NCBI GenBank assembly: GCA_964591085.1
Contig: CAZPXH010000007.1
Location: 60,402-124,401 of the forward strand
Reading direction: 5' to 3'
Origin: CAZPXH01 sp964591085
GTDB lineage: Bacteria; Spirochaetota; Spirochaetia; DSM-27196; CAZPXH01
DNA: 64,000 nt
Positions 17,160 to 25,651 of this stretch are shown piece by piece. A program made the translations under genes and the position numbers. The notes under the pieces are model-generated. The model had not been told where the DNA came from, ran no database searches, and saw only the letters and a program-made list of their open reading frames with translations. Position 1 is the stretch's first letter, and each line of letters starts with the position of its first letter.

Positions 17160-18374
17160 CTATTGCGCCGCCGGTTGCGGCCGGCGGTAGCGGTAGCCGT
17201 ACCCCAGATTCCAGCTGTTCGCTCCCGGGGCCGGTCGGAACAGCGCGACAAAGATCTCGGTCTGTGGTGGAACCTCCACCGTGGCCGGAAACTGCCGGGA
17301 GCCCTGCAGCCCGCGGCTGTTGACACTGATCTCCATTGAGACCTCGGTGTCCAGCGCGTTCCGGGCGAACAGCAGGTAGGTGCCGTCAAGGGTTTCCAGA
17401 CGGAGATCCACCGTGTCGCCATCCGTGAACGGTTCGCGGTGATCCGCAACGTCTTCCAGCACAATGTCAGCACCAAACTCCCACGGAAACTCCGGCCCGC
17501 CAGGATGAACGGCGTAGTAGTAGCGGCCTTCCTCCGGTGTGACCACTTCTCCGGTGACGTGCCTGAATCGGACGGGTATTGAAATCATCTCCCCGCTTTC
17601 CTGCGGCAAGCGCACGTCAAAGTGCAGATGCGGTCCGGAGGCCCGACCGGTTGCGCCGCTGTACCCGATGAGCTGCCCAACTTCTACGCGTTGGCCAACC
17701 TCCACCTCGGCACCGTTGAGTCTGAGGTGCACGTAGTTGCCAAAGCTCCCGTCATCGTGGGCGATGAGGACGTAGTTCCCATCCTGTGAGTACGCCGCCC
17801 CGAGGCCCCCCCGGCTGGAGTCTTCCTTCACTTCAATCACTACGCCATCCCGCGCTGTGTGAATCGGGGTGCCGGTGTCCAGGTCAAAATCCAGGGCGTA
17901 CTGGTTGCTCCCGAAATGGGTGAAGTCTCCGTTGTGCCCCTGCGTGACACGGTGCTTGGTGCCGTGGGCAAACGGGAACGTGTAGACGTAGTCGTCATCG
18001 TGGAAGGCGGTGCGCGGATCCCCCGGAGCGGCAGTCCATGCCACAGCAAACCCAATCTGGCGCGCACCTGGTTGTGGAATGAGGTCAAAGAGCTCTACCC
18101 AGCGTTCGGTCGGCGGAACAGAATCCCGATACGGAAGCGCTTGGGACGGTTCCAGTCCAACAAGGCTGTCAAAGCGTACCTGTATCCACACCCGAACCAG
18201 GTGGCGATTCCGCGCGAATACCGTCCATCCGCCTTCTTCTCTGTCCCGAATGTCCAGATCCACCAGTGTCATGGTCTGGGCGGGCAGCTCTGCGGGCTGG
18301 ACAAGGGCGCCGACCTGCAGAAGGAGCAGAAGGAGCAGGAGTATCGATGTCGGGGCGATTCTGGTTCGCTGCAT
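17160..18374 (-). CDS. Exported M23-family (LytM-type) metallopeptidase
   Basis: A 404-residue protein with a signal peptide (ILLLLLLLLQVGALVQPAELPA). The M23 peptidase domain lies near residues 150-260: THFGSNQYALDFD gives His and Asp zinc ligands, and SGPHLHFDV gives the HxH motif. Such enzymes cut peptidoglycan cross-links or act as envelope endopeptidases. The flanking regions are beta-rich and have a repeated Ig-like element (VDLRLETLDGTYLLFARNALDTEVSMEI; compare the N-terminal VDLDIRDREEGGWTVFARNRHLV). It ends convergently one base after the lipoprotein gene. Confidence 0.85.
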   Translation of the reverse strand: MQRTRIAPTSILLLLLLLLQVGALVQPAELPAQTMTLVDLDIRDREEGGWTVFARNRHLVRVWIQVRFDSLVGLEPSQALPYRDSVPPTERWVELFDLIPQPGARQIGFAVAWTAAPGDPRTAFHDDDYVYTFPFAHGTKHRVTQGHNGDFTHFGSNQYALDFDLDTGTPIHTARDGVVIEVKEDSSRGGLGAAYSQDGNYVLIAHDDGSFGNYVHLRLNGAEVEVGQRVEVGQLIGYSGATGRASGPHLHFDVRLPQESGEMISIPVRFRHVTGEVVTPEEGRYYYAVHPGGPEFPWEFGADIVLEDVADHREPFTDGDTVDLRLETLDGTYLLFARNALDTEVSMEISVNSRGLQGSRQFPATVEVPPQTEIFVALFRPAPGANSWNLGYGYRYRRPQPAAQ

Positions 18375-18427
18375 TTCCGGTCCGCAAAGGCTACCGCGGT
18401 GGCGGGCTTCGCGCTACATTTCCGGAC

Positions 18428-19285
18428 GTGGCTCGAGCAGATATCCCTGAGGCAGATGCACTTCTCGATATAGAGCACAATGTCCTGGATCATGGCTTTG
18501 TAAGGCTTGTGGACTACATGGGTGGGGATCAGCGAATTGTGCAGTCCGCCAGGGTCTCCTACGGGGAGGGGACAAAAGGATTCCGCAAGGACGAAGGCCT
18601 GATCCGCTACCTCCTGCGCAACGAACACACTTCGCCATTCGAGCAAGTCATTCTGACCTTCCACGTGAAGCTTCCGATCTTTGTTGCCCGGCAGTGGGTC
18701 CGGCACCGGACCGCGCGCCTGAATGAGATCAGTGGCCGCTACAGCATCATCAGCCACGAGTACTACATCCCGGAGGAAGGTGTTATCGCGCGGCAGAGCA
18801 GGGACAACAAGCAGGGGAGGGAAACCGAGCCCGTGAGTCCCGCTGATGCTGCAGAGGTCCGCACCCGCCTGGTCCGCGCGGCAAGTGATGCCTTTGCTCG
18901 CTACGATGAATTGCTTCAGTCCGGGATCGCGCGCGAGCTTGCGCGCGTAGGACTTCCGCTTTCCACCTACACCGAGTGGTACTGGCAGATTGACCTCCAC
19001 AACCTGTTTCACTTCCTCAAGCTGCGGCTGGACCCCCACGCACAGTATGAGATTCGCGCATACGGCGAGGTGCTGTTCACAATCGCCAAGGCCGTAGCAC
19101 CAATTGCCTGCGCTGCGTTTGAGGACTACATCCTCGGTTCCCATCGCTTTGCAAAGGCCGAGCTCGCGGCAGTCCGAGCGCTGCTCGCCGAAACCGACGA
19201 AAACCGGATCCGGGAAGCCGGCGCCGCGCAAGGCCTTGAAGGGAAGGCCCTTGATCGCCTTGTCGACGCGGTCCGGGGTCCGTAG
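18428..19285 (+). CDS. thyX: FAD-dependent thymidylate synthase
   Basis: This flavoprotein converts dUMP to dTMP using methylene-THF and NAD(P)H. The ThyX signature RHRTARLNEISGRYS is present near residue 95, with NEHTSPFEQ and HNLFHFLKLRLDPHAQYEIR around it; length 285 fits. The GTG at 18428 is chosen because it gives a family-like N-terminus. The frame stays open further upstream but there runs over the M23 gene. A TACATT hexamer lies 7 bases before this GTG. ThyX replaces ThyA, as in many spirochaetes. Confidence 0.92.
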   Translation: MARADIPEADALLDIEHNVLDHGFVRLVDYMGGDQRIVQSARVSYGEGTKGFRKDEGLIRYLLRNEHTSPFEQVILTFHVKLPIFVARQWVRHRTARLNEISGRYSIISHEYYIPEEGVIARQSRDNKQGRETEPVSPADAAEVRTRLVRAASDAFARYDELLQSGIARELARVGLPLSTYTEWYWQIDLHNLFHFLKLRLDPHAQYEIRAYGEVLFTIAKAVAPIACAAFEDYILGSHRFAKAELAAVRALLAETDENRIREAGAAQGLEGKALDRLVDAVRGP

Positions 19286-19288
19286 TAT
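19260..19288 (+). promoter_or_regulatory. Putative leaderless promoter before the NYN gene
   Basis: TTGTCG (19260-19265), a 17-base spacer and TAGTAT (19283-19288) match the sigma-70 consensus at 4 of 6 in each box. The -10 box ends 9 bases before the ATG at 19298, and no ribosome-binding site is visible. The match lies within the end of thyX. Confidence 0.3.
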
Positions 19289-19297
19289 CGAGCGCAG

Positions 19298-20044
19298 ATG
19301 GACCAACCCGATACCCAACGCCGACTTGCCGTCCTGATTGACGCGGACAACACGCAGCCCTCCATTGTGGAAGGGCTTCTTGAGGAAGTGGCCAACTACG
19401 GCGTTGCCAGCGTAAAACGAATCTACGGTGACTGGACCGGACCACATCTGAAGGGCTGGAAGCAGGTGCTCCTGGACTACGCCATCCAGCCGATCCAGCA
19501 GTTCAGCTACACCAGCGGCAAGAACGCCACGGACAGCATGATGATCATTGACGCTATGGACCTGCTCTACGCGCAAGCCGTCAATGGTTTCTGCATAGTA
19601 TCCAGCGACAGTGACTTCACCCGGCTCTCCGCGCGGCTGCGCGAGGCCGGAATGATCGTCTATGGCTTCGGTGAGCAGAAGACTCCCCGCGCCTTCGTGA
19701 CGGCGTGCGACCGCTTCATCTACGTGGAGAACCTCCGCAAGGACGCAAAGGAAGACCGCGCCAAGAGCAAGCGTAGCTCCAACGAGCTGAAGCGCGATGC
19801 ACGGCTTGTGAACCTTCTGCGAAACGCGGTGGAGGATTCTGCTGATGAGAACGGCTGGGTAGAGCTTGGGGCGGTGGGCACGAACGTCCTGAACCGCGCG
19901 CCAGAATTTGACCCGCGATCCTACGGGTACAAGAAGCTCGGCGATCTGGTGCGAGCCATCGATCTCTTTGAGATTGATGAGCGGGCCCACCAGTCTTCGC
20001 CCGGATTCGCCGTCTACGTCCGGGACCGCCGGAAGAGGGGATAG
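19298..20044 (+). CDS. NYN-domain ribonuclease-like protein with C-terminal OST-HTH (LOTUS) domain
   Basis: A 248-residue protein. The N-terminal NYN/LabA domain has LAVLIDADN, NATDSMMIIDAMDLL and VSSDSDFTRLSARLREAG, giving the acidic residues of a PIN-like nuclease. The C-terminal part (about 165-245; LVNLLRNAVEDSADENGWVEL and SYGYKKLGDLVRAIDLFEI) matches the OST-HTH/LOTUS fold that binds RNA in eukaryotes and bacteria. Together these suggest an RNA-targeted nuclease. No Shine-Dalgarno is seen. A TTGTCG/TAGTAT promoter-like pair ends 9 bases before the ATG. Confidence 0.82.
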   Translation: MDQPDTQRRLAVLIDADNTQPSIVEGLLEEVANYGVASVKRIYGDWTGPHLKGWKQVLLDYAIQPIQQFSYTSGKNATDSMMIIDAMDLLYAQAVNGFCIVSSDSDFTRLSARLREAGMIVYGFGEQKTPRAFVTACDRFIYVENLRKDAKEDRAKSKRSSNELKRDARLVNLLRNAVEDSADENGWVELGAVGTNVLNRAPEFDPRSYGYKKLGDLVRAIDLFEIDERAHQSSPGFAVYVRDRRKRG

Positions 20045-20045
20045 T

Positions 20046-20414
20046 GTGAGACAGCTTCGTCCACTTGACGTGCTGGCAATCATTCTCGCGATCGGCGTGG
20101 TGACCGCCGTTTCGGTGCAGGCCGCAAGTGGTGGAATCCAGGGCAGCCAGGTCCAGGTGGAGTCAGAGGAAGGCACGTTTGTGTACGCGCTCTCCCAACA
20201 GGTCCAGGCATCCGTTGAAGGCCCGATCGGACACACCCACTTTGAGGTGGTAGACGGACGCGTTCGGGTTACTGAGAGCCCGTGTCGGGATCAGATCTGC
20301 GTTGCCGGGGGCTGGATCGGCAGAACCGGTGAGTGGGTTGCCTGTCTTCCCAACCGCGTGTTCGTCCGGGTTGTTGCGGGCGATGACGCTCCCTTTGACG
20401 CTCAGACCTTCTAA
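20046..20414 (+). CDS. NusG domain II-like membrane-anchored protein
   Basis: A 122-residue protein starting at GTG 20046, with GAGGGGA upstream. One N-terminal membrane helix (LDVLAIILAIGVVTAVSV) leads to an extracytoplasmic NusG_II-type domain. That domain has the characteristic cysteine pattern SPCRDQICVAGGWIGR then WVACLPNRVFV. Stand-alone NusG_II proteins are found near ApbE and flavin/redox genes in many anaerobes. An apbE gene lies 2 kb downstream. The function is unknown. Confidence 0.75.
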   Translation: MRQLRPLDVLAIILAIGVVTAVSVQAASGGIQGSQVQVESEEGTFVYALSQQVQASVEGPIGHTHFEVVDGRVRVTESPCRDQICVAGGWIGRTGEWVACLPNRVFVRVVAGDDAPFDAQTF

Positions 20415-20429
20415 GGAGGGAACCGAAAA

Positions 20430-21650
20430 TTGTCTGAGCAGGGTAACGGCAACGAGGAACGCTACGACATTGTGATTGCAGGCGCCGGTGGAGCGGGACT
20501 CTGGCTGGCAAACGCGATCCTGGCCCGGAAGCTTCCACTCAAGGTGCTGCTTCTAGACCCCGACCCAAAGAACAGCAATGACCGGACCTGGTGTTTCTGG
20601 GCCCGGGACCCCAACGAAGCAGATACGGTTGTCAGCCACCGATGGAACCGGTTTCGGATCACGGACGGTAGCTTTGATCGGGAAGTGGAACTCGCTCCGT
20701 ACGACTACCGGATGGTCCGCGGAATTGACTTCTACGAGCGTTCGCGCAGCCGAATAGCCGAGAGCGGCACAATCACCTGGGTCCGAGACCGTGTCCTGCG
20801 CCTGGACGACGGCGAGGAAGCCGTTGTTGCGCACACTGAGGCTGGCCGAGTGATACGGGCCAAATGGGCCTTTGACGGCCGCTATGAGTACGGGCGCCTG
20901 AAGCCGGATACCCAGCGCAATGTTGCGGTTCTGCAGCATTTTCTGGGTCTGGTGGTGCGGTGCAGTGAACCGGTCTTTGATCCACAGAAGGCGCACTGGT
21001 TTGACTTTCGGGTCCGGCGAGCGCAGGACTTTCGCTTTTGCTATGTGCTTCCCACCGATCAGCATACGGCTCTCGTGGAGTACACCGCGTTTACCCCGGA
21101 GCTCTTCCCCGCTGCAGAGTATCGGGAGGCGGTGGAGGACTTTGTGCGCAACACCCTCGGCGCCAGTGACTGGGAAGTGGTGGAGGAGGAGAGCGGAATC
21201 ATTCCCATGTTCTCCCAGAGCTTCCCCGTTCGCGCCGGACGACGGATTCGGCGCATCGGCACTCCGGCTGGCCGCGTGAAGGCAAGCACCGGCTTTGCGT
21301 TCAACCGAATGCGCAAGGATGCGGAGGCAATTGCCACATCTTTGGAGCGCCACGGTCATCCGTGGGACGTGCCAACGCCGCCCGGGCGCTTTGCCGCATA
21401 CGACCGCATGCTCCTGGACATCTTTGCCAATCGCCAGGAGCTGACCGTTCCCATTTTTGTTCGCTGGTTTCAGCGGAATCCCATCCAGCGAATGCTCGCG
21501 TTTCTGGATGAGGAGCTGCCGCTTCCTGGCTGTCTGGCACTGATGGCCAGCTCACCCCGGCTACCGTTCATCCGGGCCTGGTTCCGTGTTCGGTTCCGGC
21601 AGAGACGCCGCAGCCTCCCGCTGCCACAAACGGCGGAGGTGTCGGGATGA
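20430..21650 (+). CDS. crtY: Lycopene cyclase (CrtY-type)
   Basis: A 406-residue flavoprotein-like carotenoid cyclase. The N-terminal dinucleotide fold YDIVIAGAGGAGLWLA is followed by the NDRTWCFW signature found in bacterial CrtY enzymes, and by a later FRFCYVLPTDQHTALVEYT segment. It would cyclise the psi-ends of lycopene to beta-ionone rings. The start is TTG at 20430, supported by a strong AAGGAGGG eight bases upstream. It overlaps the next gene by 4 bases. Phytoene synthase and desaturase are not in the window. Confidence 0.88.
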   Translation: MSEQGNGNEERYDIVIAGAGGAGLWLANAILARKLPLKVLLLDPDPKNSNDRTWCFWARDPNEADTVVSHRWNRFRITDGSFDREVELAPYDYRMVRGIDFYERSRSRIAESGTITWVRDRVLRLDDGEEAVVAHTEAGRVIRAKWAFDGRYEYGRLKPDTQRNVAVLQHFLGLVVRCSEPVFDPQKAHWFDFRVRRAQDFRFCYVLPTDQHTALVEYTAFTPELFPAAEYREAVEDFVRNTLGASDWEVVEEESGIIPMFSQSFPVRAGRRIRRIGTPAGRVKASTGFAFNRMRKDAEAIATSLERHGHPWDVPTPPGRFAAYDRMLLDIFANRQELTVPIFVRWFQRNPIQRMLAFLDEELPLPGCLALMASSPRLPFIRAWFRVRFRQRRRSLPLPQTAEVSG

Positions 21651-22447
21651 GTCTGCTGGAGAACGCTCCGGAGCTGCTAAGTCTGTTGCGTGAGCAGGCG
21701 AATCCCGCGGTCTGGGTCCTGGGAGGGCTGTGGCTGGTCTCCATGATTTCCGTGCCGATCCAGGGTTGGCGGGATGGGATCCGGGGAACCCGCCGTGGTC
21801 TGGAGATCAGCGTTTACCTTCAGACGAGCATTGTGGTGGCAGTATTGCTTCCAGTCTGGGGTCTGCCGCGGCTTCTGGTCACCGGTGTGGGAATTGTTCT
21901 GCTGGGGTGGTTTGCGGAGTGGATTGGCTCCAGCCGTGGGTGGCTCTTCGGGCGCTACCACTACACAGACGTGCTGCAGCCCCAGCTGCTGCATGTCCCG
22001 GTGCTCATCCCCGTTGCGTGGCTGATGATCATTCCGGTGAGTTGGGCGGTAGGACAGGCAATCGTTGGTCCACCGGAGACGCTGTGGGCACGCCTCGCCA
22101 TCGCCGCTATCGGTGCTGGCGCCACCACGGCCTGGGATCTCTACCTGGACCCGCAAATGGTCAAGTGGGGTTTCTGGGAATGGGACCAGGACGGTGCGTA
22201 TCTCGGAATTCCCATCCGCAACTTCATCGGCTGGTTTTTCACCGCGTTGGTGATGGGCCTCATCCTCTTTCCGCCAGCAATCCCGGTTGCGCCCCTGCTC
22301 CTGCTGTTCAGTCTCATCTGGATCATGCAGTTCGTGGCGCAGATGCTCTTATGGAGGCTGCGTGTTTCCGCCATTGTCGGGTTGGTGGCAATGGGGTTGT
22401 TTGTGGTTCCGGCAGTCCTGATCCTGCTCAGTCGGATTCAGGGTTAG
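21647..22447 (+). CDS. cruF: CruF-like carotenoid 1',2'-hydratase family membrane protein
   Basis: A 266-residue polytopic protein with about seven hydrophobic helices. The family landmarks are WFAEWIGSSRGWLFGRYHYT and TTAWDLYLDPQMVKWGFWEW, which match the CruF/bisanhydrobacterioruberin hydratase (DUF422) family. It adds water to the 1',2' double bond of an acyclic carotenoid end. Working with CrtY, it predicts a monocyclic, 1'-hydroxylated carotenoid such as 1'-hydroxy-gamma-carotene, provided lycopene is made elsewhere. Translational coupling to crtY supports a joint pathway. Confidence 0.82.
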   Translation: MSLLENAPELLSLLREQANPAVWVLGGLWLVSMISVPIQGWRDGIRGTRRGLEISVYLQTSIVVAVLLPVWGLPRLLVTGVGIVLLGWFAEWIGSSRGWLFGRYHYTDVLQPQLLHVPVLIPVAWLMIIPVSWAVGQAIVGPPETLWARLAIAAIGAGATTAWDLYLDPQMVKWGFWEWDQDGAYLGIPIRNFIGWFFTALVMGLILFPPAIPVAPLLLLFSLIWIMQFVAQMLLWRLRVSAIVGLVAMGLFVVPAVLILLSRIQG

Positions 22448-22529
22448 ACCAGGCTGCCAAAGCGGCCAGCTCACGCCGTTCGAGGGGCTGCCGGCGTAGC
22501 CAAACCAGAGCCGAGCGGCAACCGACGGT

Positions 22530-23555
22530 TCAGCGAACTTCCAGGCTGTAGCGCTCCGGATTGAAGAGTTCAAAGCGGTCTTCCAGGCCCCGGGTAATAA
22601 CAACCTGGTCATCCTCGGTGACGAAGATGGCTTCCACCTCCGGCAGGGAATTCACAAAGTCCACGCCAACTTCAAGGCCCTGCACAAAGACCGCGGTAGA
22701 CATGCCATCGGCAAGCATTGAGTCCGCTGCAACGATGGTGACGCTCTCCAGTCCGTTGCCAGCGGGATAGCCGGTCTCCGGATCGATGATGTGGTGGTAA
22801 CGCACGCCGTTCTGCACAAAGAAGCGCTCGTAAGGTCCGCTGGTGACGATGGACTCTTCTCCCACCTCAACGATCCCGAGGATGCTTCCCCGAGAGTTGT
22901 CCGGCTGTTGTACGCCAATTCGCCATACCCCATTCACCGGCTGTTCACCGAGGGTAACTATGTTGCCGCCGAAGTCCAGGATGGCGCTGGTGATCCCCGC
23001 TTCCCGCAGGATTCGCTTTGCCTCATCTGCGGCGTAGCCTTTGGCGATACCGCCGAGATCCAGCCCCATGCCCTCACCGATTGCTACAGTCCTTCCGTCA
23101 ACTGAAACAGCATCCCAGGATACGCGGCCGACTGCGGACTCGAGGACATCCTTATCCGGAACGCCGGCATCCGGCGTTCCGATTCCCCAGAGTTCCACTA
23201 CCGGCCACACCGAAGGGTCAAAGGCTCCGTCTGACAGTTCAGCTATTCGCAGTCCCTCCCGTAGAACGAGGACGGTGTCCTCGGAGAAGTCCACGGGCGT
23301 CCCGGGTGCCGCGCTATTGATGGCGTGAATCTCGCTCCGGGGATCCGGATCTGTGGTCATTCGCCACTGAATGTCCTCGACGCGGGAAAAAACCCGGTCC
23401 ATTGTCGTTTCCGTGTTGTTTGCAAAGGCCGTGACCGTTACAAATGTACCGAGCAGTTGTTGCGTTTCGCTTTCGCGCGGGCCGGGCCGGTCACAGGAGA
23501 GCAGCAAGAGTACCGGTACGGTGACAGCAAGAACGCGCCGAACGCTACGTGACAT
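22530..23555 (-). CDS. apbE: FAD:protein FMN transferase
   Basis: A 341-residue ApbE. The lipoprotein signal VPVLLLLSCDRP places the acylated Cys near residue 20. Core motifs are LSDGAFDPSVWPVVELWG, GMGLDLGGIAKGYAADEA and HHIIDPETGYPAGNG, which bind FAD and magnesium. The enzyme attaches FMN covalently to Thr/Ser of secreted electron-transfer proteins such as Rnf/Nqr subunits. The substrate is not in this window. The ATG at 23555 is selected because the signal peptide starts there; upstream codons are non-conserved. Confidence 0.92.
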   Translation of the reverse strand: MSRSVRRVLAVTVPVLLLLSCDRPGPRESETQQLLGTFVTVTAFANNTETTMDRVFSRVEDIQWRMTTDPDPRSEIHAINSAAPGTPVDFSEDTVLVLREGLRIAELSDGAFDPSVWPVVELWGIGTPDAGVPDKDVLESAVGRVSWDAVSVDGRTVAIGEGMGLDLGGIAKGYAADEAKRILREAGITSAILDFGGNIVTLGEQPVNGVWRIGVQQPDNSRGSILGIVEVGEESIVTSGPYERFFVQNGVRYHHIIDPETGYPAGNGLESVTIVAADSMLADGMSTAVFVQGLEVGVDFVNSLPEVEAIFVTEDDQVVITRGLEDRFELFNPERYSLEVR

Positions 23556-23563
23556 GCATATAG

Positions 23564-23593
23564 AGTATGGCAAAGCGCTGCGGTGAGCATCAA
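23564..23593 (-). promoter_or_regulatory. Possible leaderless promoter of apbE
   Basis: On the minus strand TTGATG (23593-23588), an 18-base spacer and CATACT (23569-23564) each match 4 of 6 consensus bases. The -10 box ends 8 bases before the apbE ATG. It is a weak match, listed because the same geometry recurs in the window. Confidence 0.28.
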
Positions 23594-23605
23594 TGTCATT
23601 TTTGG

Positions 23606-23634
23606 TGGACAAATAAAGTGAGAGCCGTTACGAT
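23606..23634 (+). promoter_or_regulatory. Sigma-70-type promoter of the NDH-2/prenyl synthase operon
   Basis: TGGACA (5 of 6) at 23606-23611, an exact 17-base spacer and TACGAT (4 of 6) at 23629-23634. The predicted start near 23641 gives a leader of about 57 bases ending in GGAGGT before the GTG. It sits in the divergent apbE/ndh gap. Confidence 0.5.
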
Positions 23635-23697
23635 ACCGAATTATCCATTGCGCTTACCGGGGCGCGCAGAAAAGCAGTGACCCGTGTTGGAGGTAAC

Positions 23698-25650
23698 GTG
23701 AACAACAAGACGCGAATCGCCATTCTCGGTGGCGGGTATGGCGGCGTTGAGGCGGCCAAGATCCTGAATCGCCGCTATCGCAGGAAGCCGGAGTTTGAGA
23801 TCACCCTCATCGACCGGAATCCCTACCACACCCTCATGACCGAGCTGCATGAGATCGCCGGATCCCGCGTGGAGCCGGAAGCAGTGCAGGTCAGTTTCCG
23901 CAAGATCTTTGCGGGAACCCGTGTGAACGTGGTCTGCGACGAGATCCAGGGCATTGACTTTGAAAAGCAGGTCATGCGCTCCAAGATCGCGGAGTACGAG
24001 TACGACTATCTGATCATCGGAACCGGCGGCGCGCCGGAATTCTTTGGAATCCCCGGTGTGCAGGAGCACAGCTTCAGCCTGTGGTCGCTGGAAGATGCCA
24101 TCCGGATCCGCACCCACGTGGAAGAGATGTTCCGCGAGGCGGCGAAGGAACCCGATCCGGAGATCCGCAAGCGAAAGCTCCGCTTTGTGATCGGTGGCGC
24201 CGGTTTCACCGGCGTAGAGCTTGCAGGTGAGCTTGTGGAGCGCCGGGACACCCTGTGCGTGAAGTACCACATTGATCCTGCCGAGGTGAGCATCAAGATT
24301 GTAGAAGCCAAGGACAGCGTCCTTCCGATCTTCCCCGAACGCCCGCGGGAAAAGACACGGAAGTACCTGGTGAAGAAGGGTGTTGAGCTCCTTCTGAACA
24401 CACCCATCACCAAGGCAGAGCCGGACCACGTCGTCCTCAATGGGGAGACACAGCTCTTCACCGAGACGTTCATCTGGACAGCCGGTATCCAGGGTTCCGA
24501 GTTCACCGCCAAGGTTGAGCTCACAAAGGGCCGGGTGTCCCGGGACGAATGCTCCTTTGCCACCGAAGAGGGCATTCACGGAATGAAGGGCTGCCACTTT
24601 GATGACGAAGACCGCTATGTGGTTGGTCAGCGCGGACGCCTTCTGGTCAACGACTACATGCGGAGTGTGGACCACAAGAACGTGTACATGGTTGGCGATG
24701 TCCTGTGGTACGTGGAAGGTGAGAAGGTGGTCCCCCAGATCGTGGAGACCGCACTCCAGACAGCCGAGACGGCAGCACACAACATTGTTGCAGACATAGA
24801 AGGCAAGGAGCTCAAGGCCTTCAAATCCAACTACCACGGAAACATGGTTTCCATCGGCGGACGCTACGGCACTGCACACGTCCTGGGAATCTCGCTGAGC
24901 GGCTTTCTGGCAATGGGTGTGAAGCATCTGATCAACGTTCACTACCTCTGGGGTCTCGCCGGCCTCAACGCCGTTTGGGAGTACATGAAGGGTGAGTTCT
25001 TCACCATCAAGGAGCGTCGCTCCATTGTTGGTGAGCACTTTGCGCACAAGCTTCCCACCTTCCTTATTTCACCGCTGCGGATCTTCCTTGGCGCAAAGTG
25101 GCTCAACGAGGGCATCAAGCACGTGCAGGATGGCTGGCTGGACCCGGGCCGCGGCGGGCTGGCCGATGTGGACACCGCGTCCATCTACCTCCCGGGCGTT
25201 TCCTTCGGTGATGCAACGGCTGCCGCAACCGAGTGGGCAGATCCCGAGCAGGCGGTCGCGGTAGCGGCCGAGTATGGCGAGCCGTTGATTGAAGCCCTTG
25301 GCATCTACACCTGGTTTGCAGAGTCAGTGCTGTCGGCCGCGCCGACCTTCGCCTTCCTCTTGCAGGCAAGCGTCGTGATCTTCCAGATTCTGATTGGCCT
25401 CGCACTGATCGGCGGACTATTCACCTTCCCTGCTGCAATTGTGTCCATCGGCTTCGGCCTGCTGTTCATTGCATCCGGATGGGGGAACCCAGAGCTGCTG
25501 TGGTACATCGGTGCATCCATTGTGATGCTGGGTGGCGCAGGGCGCGGTCTTGGCTTGGACCACTACGTGCAGCCCTGGCTCCACCGATGGTGGAACGGTA
25601 CCCGTCTTGCCAAGCGGACCTTCCTCTACACCGAGGAGCCCAGGCCGTAA
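23698..25650 (+). CDS. ndh: NDH-2-like NAD(P)H dehydrogenase with C-terminal membrane domain
   Basis: A 650-residue protein. The first 430 residues are a type II NADH:quinone oxidoreductase-like flavoprotein: RIAILGGGYGGVEAAKIL binds FAD, FVIGGAGFTGVELAGEL binds NAD(P)H, and NVYMVGDVLWY is the second FAD site. Instead of ending there it carries a long tail. It has a membrane-proximal helical region (WGLAGLNAVWEYMKGEFF), then about four transmembrane helices resembling DoxX/TQO small subunit (VVIFQILIGLALIGGLFTFPAA). This would anchor it to the membrane and quinone pool. GTG at 23698 follows GGAGGT; an earlier in-frame GTG exists at 23677. It is one base from the prenyl synthase gene. Confidence 0.85.
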   Translation: MNNKTRIAILGGGYGGVEAAKILNRRYRRKPEFEITLIDRNPYHTLMTELHEIAGSRVEPEAVQVSFRKIFAGTRVNVVCDEIQGIDFEKQVMRSKIAEYEYDYLIIGTGGAPEFFGIPGVQEHSFSLWSLEDAIRIRTHVEEMFREAAKEPDPEIRKRKLRFVIGGAGFTGVELAGELVERRDTLCVKYHIDPAEVSIKIVEAKDSVLPIFPERPREKTRKYLVKKGVELLLNTPITKAEPDHVVLNGETQLFTETFIWTAGIQGSEFTAKVELTKGRVSRDECSFATEEGIHGMKGCHFDDEDRYVVGQRGRLLVNDYMRSVDHKNVYMVGDVLWYVEGEKVVPQIVETALQTAETAAHNIVADIEGKELKAFKSNYHGNMVSIGGRYGTAHVLGISLSGFLAMGVKHLINVHYLWGLAGLNAVWEYMKGEFFTIKERRSIVGEHFAHKLPTFLISPLRIFLGAKWLNEGIKHVQDGWLDPGRGGLADVDTASIYLPGVSFGDATAAATEWADPEQAVAVAAEYGEPLIEALGIYTWFAESVLSAAPTFAFLLQASVVIFQILIGLALIGGLFTFPAAIVSIGFGLLFIASGWGNPELLWYIGASIVMLGGAGRGLGLDHYVQPWLHRWWNGTRLAKRTFLYTEEPRP

Positions 25651-25651
25651 C

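Noticed and set aside
18269..20236. 655-codon minus-strand frame opposite thyX, the NYN gene and the NusG-II gene
   Set aside because: The plus strand carries recognisable families across the whole stretch, so this is an antisense shadow.
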